Of a DNA stretch of 64,000 nucleotides, positions 56,766 to 64,000 are shown in pieces. Source of the DNA: Flaccisagitta enflata (taxonomy: Eukaryota; Chaetognatha; Sagittoidea; Aphragmophora); contig OZ231126.1 in the NCBI GenBank assembly GCA_965153355.1, positions 3,348,001 through 3,412,000 on the forward strand, read 5' to 3'. Below the pieces are notes generated by a model, which was given only the letters and a program-made list of their open reading frames with translations, did no database searches and was not told where the DNA came from. Each line of letters starts with the position of its first letter. Positions within the stretch are counted from its first letter, which is position 1. The position numbers were made by a program, and so were the translations under genes.

Positions 56766-59700
56766 TAAGGGAGTACGAGAATGGGTCACCGAAACGAAAT
56801 GAGCTTGCTACCCTTTTTTTGGCTTAGTAGACTCAAAATATATGGGTTTGTACCAATTTGGAGGCTGTGGCTTGAAAAAAACCCACCGGAAGGCCCAAAA
56901 AACAAAAACGGCCATATTTTCAGCATTTTTATAGCGTTTTTGAGTGAAAATATTGGGTTTTAAGTGAAAATATGTTACTTACTCAAGTTTTCATGAACTA
57001 TTACATGCATCAAAATGCATAGACTCTACATTTCTTCATTTATTATCTGTAGCTTCTTTGTCCTTGAAAAGAATTAGTCAATATTATACAAATACGGTAT
57101 GATTTTTGAGCATTTCAAGTGGTAGTATGTTTTTCTAGCCTGAATTGATTTGATCACAACCTCACCAATTGAAAGAAGGTGAAAGAAAAATTTCAGATAT
57201 TTTCTGCAGTATATGTACATATCTGTAATCATATCAACCGTTATTCAGACATTGAAATTGCATGTGCATAAGAAAGCTTTGATATCAAACACAACTGAGT
57301 AAAAATCTTGAATAAGAGATCTAATGAGCAAGCAGACATTTTGGATGAGCAAAAATAAAAAGTATGAGTTTTAGTTGGTGTGATTGTCAAAAAATTGCAC
57401 TTATGTGGAAATGCTATATGAGATGAATCATCGGGAAGATCAGAGAGCAGAGCGTGGGGGACAGGAAGAGGGACATTGATAGAGACCATTTCATACGCCA
57501 GTTTTTTTCTAATGCGACATGACTACAAATGATTATTCTCCCACAATAATTTTGAAACTAATAAGCTCTCTCCAAGAGTTCTGTGTCTGTAGATGACACT
57601 TTTAACCATCTTAGCCAATAAGCTGTCCCCATATGGTCTCAATGATCTCACGGTTGAGAAGGGCAAAAACCAAATCTTTTCTTTTTACATTTTTAGCCAA
57701 GGTTTCTGAAGGCCTGATTTCAAGTATGTTTCCTTTCAAAGTCATCCAAAACTTTATCATTGGGATAGATCCAATATGTTTTTCTTTGATCATCCTTTGC
57801 TTTTGTTTTCTGAGTAGTGAGAGCTTGCACACAAATGCTATCTTGTTACTGATTGTAAGATTGCACAGAACCAAGGTTCCAGCCATCTTCTTGCAATGTG
57901 ACAACGAATTCTTCTTCCTGTAATGGCTAATTGAAGTCTCTCAGAGGCTCTTCCACAGGTACCCTAGACCTCTTGGCTTGCTTATTGGCAGACTGAGTGC
58001 CTACTGACTCAGAAGCCACATAGACATCCTCTACAGTAATGACCTCTTGGTCAGATGGGTCAACTGTGTGCAAAGCATGCAGATTTTTGTACATCTGTTT
58101 GTCTGTGATATTGTACTGCTTGAAATAGACAAAATCATTTGGCATTTCTGAAAACAAAGCCTTTTTCAACTTCACTTCTAAGCGCAGAAAAGCCAACTGA
58201 TCTGCCTCACTCAGCTTTTAGATTTTGTTATAGCACTTTTTGACCTCAGCTTGAGATGAGAGCGGTACAATATACTTGTGTTTCGTTCCATTTTGCACAC
58301 ATAAATAAAACAGTTTATTTTTGGCCATATCCCTTGCCAGCTTGTCTGCTTCACTGTCTGTCAAGGCTAACTTTGCTTTCATGATCTCTTTTTGAGACTT
58401 TGAAAAATCTGTTGCAATTTGATGAATTTCTTTCTGTCTGACCTTGAGCTCCTTGTTCTTCAACATGTTTGCTCCCTCATTACCAAAGGCAAGATCTGAA
58501 CTTGTTTTTAGCACAAGTCTGTCACTGATTGCTTGGAAAGCAGAGCCTCCTTTGCTTCTTAGCTGTTGAGAAAGATGTCCAAAATAGTTTTCTCCAACTT
58601 TGTAGTCCACATGGATGGTCTTAAGCTGATCTTCAGTGAAGATTTCTGACAGAGGCTTGAAGTGTGTCTCTCCCAATGTTCCTGCTGCTTTCTTTGCTGA
58701 GTTCCAGAAATTCTGGACGAAATTCATACTGAATTCCTCGTTACCTGGACAGAGTTGCAGCAAGCTGTTTCATCAAGACTTGCATTGAACTTTCCAGTTT
58801 ATTGACATCGTACTGCTCAAGATACTTGCAAAAAGACTCTATCCATTTGTGTTTGTACTTTTTTCCAAATCCATCCTCAAGAGCTGGAAGAGCATGCCTC
58901 TCAACTGAGCTGAATTTCAAACCTGGGATTGGTTCCGTCATTTGTTTGTACAAATTTTGAAGGATACTTCAAAGAGCCAAATGAGTTGGTCTAGGTTGCT
59001 GATCCAACAGAATGCGAAGAAGTGGCTCCATTAAATGATAGCCTACTAGAACCTCTACGGTCCATTCATAATGAACTACAGGGGAAGGAAGCAGGGAACA
59101 AAGGAGTTTGGCCACTTCATTTTGATATTTTGTGTCAAGGTCCAGATATGCCATAAGACTATCCTTCATTTCAAGGACTTTGAGGGATGCTTTGCATTGG
59201 CAACCAAAATGACCCTCTTTCATCAGTATTGCATCATTTCTGTGTCCATTTTGTTCTTCAAACTCACTGAATTCATCTTCTCTGTTCCATGGCTTTGAAA
59301 TATTCTCCATTGTAACAAATTTTAGAGCCCAGTCTTTTGTTTATGCTGCTAAGTTATTCTTCATCTTACTTTTGTCAGAGATAGTGTGCAAAGCTGCTTT
59401 CAACTTATCTTGCCCAATGTTTGACTTCAAGTTCTCGTGGAATACAGACAGTTACGATCAAAATCAAGACATGTGTGTAAGACACACCAAAGCATACAAG
59501 GGATAACATCCAATTGCAAGTGTTCTGCAATTTTTTTAGCAAGAAAATGGTTCTCACTGGCCAGATCTGTCATCAGCACAAGGATTTTTGACCAAAGATG
59601 AGCTTTGCCTACTCCAGTGAGGGTGGAAAGTCTTTCTAACAGTGTGACTATGTGGTATCCAGCCTTGTTTAAGAAAAATTGATTTTTTTTCATCAATTTT

Positions 59701-59983
59701 TAAACTGGCAGGGTCCTTTTACTATTTCAGGCACACTTTCTAGTTTTAAAGTTGAAATATAGCTTAAGAATTAAATTAAAACATTTTTTTGCTAAAAATA
59801 GTTGACAAAAACGCAAAAAATCATGGAAAAATCGATTTTTTAAGCAATCCGAGGGGTTTTTTTCAACCGATCGAGCTGAAAAAAGTTTCTAACATCTTAT
59901 CTAAGCCCTACTCACATGTTTATCTGGTAGCAAGGGTGATATTTTGAAAGAAGTGATTTTCTCCTGAATCTCGTACTCCCCTA
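56766..59983 (-). mobile_element. 3.2-kb DNA transposon, copy C (inverted, nested)
   Basis: Reverse orientation, 3218 bases, flanked by perfect 7-bp CTATAAT duplications (56759-56765 and 59984-59990). It lies inside a hAT-like MITE (56579-60123), whose two halves abut the duplications. It agrees with copy A in the 3' region where B differs. Confidence 0.92.
57611..59696 (-). pseudogene. Degenerate transposase-like coding region of copy C
   Basis: Same broken pieces as copy A. Clustered substitutions at about 58158-58237 add an in-frame TAG-type stop (codon AAA to TAA on the coding strand) and split the 278-codon piece into 181 codons (58218-58763) and 89 codons (57927-58196). Confidence 0.7.
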
Positions 59984-60131
59984 CTATAATATACTGTTTT
60001 ATTGCTTTGCAGGGAAAAAAATCATCGATTTTGTAATGCGACGTAACATGTCGCGGAGAAGAAAATCAAAGACAGGGAGGGGGGAGGAAAGAATCAAAAG
60101 CCGCTCAATTATATACACCCCTGAAATAATC

Positions 60132-61804
60132 CTTTACCAACTAGATGTGGGGTATGTGTTAACAAATAGTTACGCTCAGACTTGTCACCAACGTCCATTT
60201 ACACTTTTTTGACTTAGTGACAACGAGTTTTTTTTTTCTGAGGCTCAATGTTGTTATTTGAATGATGATATTAGGCTCAAATCGTTGCTATATTGTTATC
60301 ATTTTTTCTATCACTATCTTTTATAGAAAGAATTGATTGCGGTGTCTATATAATACCATCATTTTTTTTGCCACTTTCTGCGGAAAACTACTATCTAGGA
60401 AAAAATTATGGAATCAAAAAGGGTGCAATTTGATTTATCAAACGAATTCTGTTAAAACCATGATATTGATCGCATAAGCACTTCATGTGATATTTTTGTT
60501 AAATAGAATCTTCAATTTTGCAGCTAGGGGGCGGTTGATAAAGACTTTCATACAGATTATTAGGGTCTTCATCTGCCATCTGTGAGCGGTTATTGCCAGT
60601 TTATCATTTAGTGGAGAGTTTCCATTATTTTGCTTGTCATTTCTAAACGGTTTAAGCCACAGAAACCAGATTGCGCTCGTCTTTAAGATTTTTCAATGTA
60701 GATAAATTTGCTTTTTTAAAAAAATTTATTCGCCTTTCTAGAAGCGGAGATATCTCAAGCAGAAGAAAGCCCTGATTTTTGTGTTCTGTTATTTTCACTT
60801 TTTTCTACCCATTTTGAAAATGAAAGTTTTCACTCTTTTGCTTGTCATTTCTAAACGGTTTGAGCTACAGAGACCAGATTGAACTCATCTTGAAGATTTG
60901 TTGATGTAGATTAATTTGTTTTTTTGAAAAAGTTATTTAGCATTTTTAGAAGTCAAGATATCTATGGTTGAAGTTGATTCTATGATTATTTCCTAGGTAG
61001 TATCTAGAATATTTGTTTGTCGGCAAGCATTATGGGACATATCTCTGCTTGAAATAAGAAATTTATATAAAAATTGGTGAGCTTCTTAAACTACATCGAA
61101 TTTCTGAGCTAATGCCACCAACCGCGTTCTTCTATCTCGATTCGTTTAGAAATGACAAGTAAAACAAGATTGCTACTCCAAATGCAAAATGGCAGAAAAA
61201 TTAGATGTCATTTCCTTCCAGTTACGGCACTTGGCAAAACCTCATTTTTCAGCCATTTTAGGATTTTTTGTTCTGCTTAAGTGATGCCAAAGGGTAGTCA
61301 TATCATGTCTTCACTCCCTCAAAACTTGGTCTCTTGTCAGATACTCTTATGGAGACAGTTACAAAGAAGGGAGCACAGGTCATTGAGCATGGGCTGAAAA
61401 AATCAGCTCTCAAGTTGTAAAATAAGATCGAGTCATTCTACTTCAAAATACCTCTACAAAAGCGTTCCAGTTCAATTAATGAAATACATTGATGTACACA
61501 TGACGAGGCTCACATGTGTCTCATTGATGTTTCATGAATGATTTGATGGATATAGAACCTGATTTTAATCTTGCCGACAAACTTTTGTTCTAGATAGTAC
61601 AACAACGAAAAAAAAAACATTTTTTTATCGAACCGCCGCATGTGACAATCAAAAATAACGGAAATAAAAATAAATCTGAAAGAAAAAATATCGTTGGTTG
61701 GACATGAGACTGAAATGTTATTCTTTTCGTTGTCTGAGGCTGACAATGTTGCTAGTTAGGTTCTTATTTTTCTACTAATATTTATAATATGAGCCTCAAC
61801 GTTG
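60132..61804. other. AT-rich sequence with two related ~110-base blocks
   Basis: 60640-60735 and 60830-60930 share CTTGTCATTTCTAAACGGTT and ACCAGATTG. 61085-61200 resembles 18600-18720 in intron 13 (AACAAGATTGCTACTCCAAA). These are relics of a dispersed repeat; no gene seen. Confidence 0.45.
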
Positions 61805-62330
61805 TTATAACAAGTCATCCAAGGATCGCACATGGTCAGCGGTACCCGATGCCCTGCTTGGAGTGATAAGTTGAAGAAGTGGAGTGAGAGCAGGGCAGCG
61901 GCCCCAAGGGCCGATGTCCTGTAGGACACAGGGGTGAATTTCCATACGTCCTGCGAGGGCATATATGAAGCCTTAGTAGCATTTTTTCTATGATACTCAA
62001 TGGGAATTTTGCATTTTTTTAATTTCTTGTCAATTTGCCATGTTATTCAATGGAAATTCTACATTTTTCTCAGTTTTCATCAATTTTCCATGTTATTCAA
62101 TGGGAAACAGACATTTTTTTGTTCTTTTGTAAACTTTCCAAGTTATTCAATGGGTAGTTTGCATTCTGTCAATTTCCCATGTTATTTGATGGGAATTTGA
62201 GGCTTGAGAAGCTTCAGGGGGGGGGACGTACATACGGATGGACGGACGGACGGACGGACGGATGGACGTATGGAAATTCACCTCTGTGTCCTACAGGACA
62301 TCGGCCCTTTGGGGCCGCTGCCCAAAAAGG
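61805..62330. repeat. Foldback-like repeat, complete arms
   Basis: Left arm CAAGTCATCCAAGGATCGCA, GGGCAGCGGCCCCAAGGGCC, GTCCTGTAGGACACAGGGG. The centre has four CATGTTATTCAATGGGAA-type units of about 60 bases. Right arm (GGAC)n, CCTACAGGACATCGGCCCTT. Confidence 0.7.
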
Positions 62331-62364
62331 ATGTTACTTAATCAAAAGCGTGTATGTATATGCA

Positions 62365-62957
62365 GTAGTAATAGTCGCAAAAACGTTAGATGGTCAGCGG
62401 TACCCGTGCCCTGCCTAAGTAGGTTGTGCTTGAGGTTGAGGGGGGAGCAGGGCAGCGGCCCCAAGGAGTTGATGACCTTTGCTTTCACACATGTGGGGGA
62501 TTTTCCCTCCTCCTCCGTCCCTCCCCCCTCAAATCCCAGTCTTGAGGCCCAAATCCCAGCCTCCAGGCTCAATTCCCAGTCTCAAGGCCCAAAACTCAGC
62601 CTCAAGGCCCAAATCCTAGCCTCAAGGCCCAAATCCTAGCCTGGAGGCCCAGATCCCAGCCTTGAGGCCCAAATCTCAGCCTCGAGGCTGGAATCTGGGC
62701 CTTTTTGCTGAGATTTAGATCTTGAGGCTGAGATTTGGGCCTCAAGGCTGGGATCCGGGCCTCCAGGGTAGGATTTGGCCCATGAGGCTAGGATTTGGGC
62801 CTTGAGGCTGAGTTTTGGGCCTCAAGACTGGGGTTTGAGCCTCAAGGCTGGGATTTGGGCCTCGAGACTGGGATTTGAGGGGGGGGATGAAGGAGGAGAA
62901 AATCCCCCATATGTGTGAAAGCACAGGTCATCGACCCCTCCAGGGCAGCTGCCCAAA
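62365..62957. repeat. Foldback-like repeat, complete arms
   Basis: TAGTCGCAAAAACGTTAGAT, GGGCAGCGGCCCCAAGGAGT, CTCCTCCGTCCCTCCCCCCT, then forward and inverted 21-bp units (change near 62690), ending AAATCCCCCATATGTGTGAA and CCCTCCAGGGCAGCTGCCC. Confidence 0.7.
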
Positions 62958-64000
62958 AAGTAGGTGAGCTTTTACATGAGTTTGGGTTCAGTTTAAGTAC
63001 CAAGGTCTATGTAACATGCGGTTTTAACCCTCTCTCTTGCTTTTCACAGGTCCTTCCAACATGGATTTCCTTCCATCTTCTTGCTTAATCAACTTAATCC
63101 AAGAATTGTTAAATTGGAATAGTGGTGGAAAAGGATACCCATGAACATAGGACAAGATACATGTGATACAATTCATTTGACCTGATTTCAAGGTAAGACG
63201 GTAATTAAATTTTTTTCTTGATACGCGATGTCAAATGATGAATAGTGATAAAAAAGGATTTGATACAATATTCAGTTGTATGTTTACGTTCAGGTGGACA
63301 TGGGCCACTATGCAAAGATATTCATGCAGTTGGGAAGCGGTCATGATGTAAAATACAGAACATGACCAAGTGACCTGGGAAAAGTCATGATTGAGAGAAA
63401 GATGGTCTAGTGAGCGAAAACAGTTGTTGAATAGTTATAAATCTTAGTACTATTAAGATGACTGTTCGGACAAGAGAAGAGAATGAGCATTATTGAAGAC
63501 AGAATGTTACGTTTTGCTAAAGCATCAGGCACATAAACAACAAGATACTCTCATACAGATGAGAATATGGTCATAATTGAGAACAAATGTGCGCAGCTAT
63601 CATTGACCACGGGAATGGGTGTGCCTATATGACTAGCGGAACAATACGCCTCACCATACCCAAACTGAATTAAATGGAAGGGGGCCTCCATCCAGCCTAG
63701 TAGCAAACTGCTTACCAAAAGTAGCAAAGGAGTGCTTAACCAAAATTGTTATGTTACACGGATATGATAAAACATTTGAACGCGGTTAACAAGAGACGAA
63801 AGGGGTGTTCTTGTAACGACGAACCTGATGGCATATTTTTGTCAATACTTTAGACCCTGATGGGTTTTTCATTTCACGGTTTGTGCTCTCGGGTCAGCAT
63901 CAGATTTGCCACTCGGTCTGTGCGATTTTATATCCAAGATTCCCTTTGCCCAGTAACGGTAAACCATATCCAAATATGAAGCCGACAGATCCTAACTCCC
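62958..64000. other. No gene recognised
   Basis: Unique-looking sequence with a plausible splice acceptor (TTGCTTTTCACAG at about 63050), but no coding frame I can follow. Confidence 0.35.

Larger units (their letters stand above)
56579..60123 (-). mobile_element. hAT-like MITE split by transposon copy C
   Basis: The ends CAGGCGTGTATAAAG and ACACCCCTG are those of the MITE at 14133-14456. The 8-bp flanks are GAATAATC (56571-56578) and AAATAATC (60124-60131), one mismatch. The MITE sequence without copy C is about 320 bases. Confidence 0.8.

Noticed and set aside
62000-62200. 66-codon Phe-rich frame
   Set aside because: Translation of four diverged ~60-base tandem units within a foldback element.

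Overview
The window is animal (metazoan) nuclear DNA, probably from an invertebrate. Its genes are split by introns with GT..AG borders, it is packed with microsatellites and short DNA-transposon relics, and it carries a relative of the animal XK/Kell membrane-protein family. I cannot name the species. No rRNA, CRISPR array or prokaryotic operon was seen, and no convincing tRNA.

Main gene (7.05-22.12 kb, + strand). Seventeen short exons can be joined so that every splice phase matches, giving one reading frame of about 822 codons. Its product has the layout of the RAG1 core / Transib DDE transposase family: an Asp in KWGMDGASG, an Asp in MIDGKV followed by CPLC, a VHSILIHG motif, and a Glu in AESANK. 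The exons are widely spaced and nearly every intron holds repeats, so this looks like a host-type gene or a long-resident copy rather than a compact transposon. A second gene-like set of exons (24.02-25.04 kb, - strand) encodes a transposase-like protein I cannot place. A third gene (34.22-36.15 kb, + strand) is an XK-related membrane protein with an apparent stop/intron and a one-base frame change.

Three copies of one 3.2-kb DNA transposon sit at 40.25-43.47 (+), 50.24-53.47 (+) and 56.77-59.98 (-). They have 15-bp terminal inverted repeats and 7-bp target duplications. All three share the same stops and frame changes, so they probably moved with help from an enzyme encoded elsewhere. Copies B and C each carry a patch of clustered differences, and copy C is nested inside a smaller hAT-like MITE.

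Most of the remainder is built from a few repeat families. (1) An AACAAGGCC-headed family has matched subterminal inverted repeats, a 3' palindrome ending CTAAAA, and cores that have grown into very different tandem arrays (for example 47.3-48.7 kb). (2) Foldback-like elements have GGCAGCGGCCCC arms and loops of about 21-bp GGCTGGGATTTGGGCCTCAAG units. (3) A GGACACGCAACTC... family is linked to GGGTGGGCAGGGGCG. (4) There are hAT-like MITEs with 8-bp duplications and TA-flanked MITEs of 410 bp. Long (GA)n, (CA)n, (TG)n, (CT)n and (GAAA)n tracts lie between them. Regions listed as containing nothing recognisable were read, but no gene could be supported.
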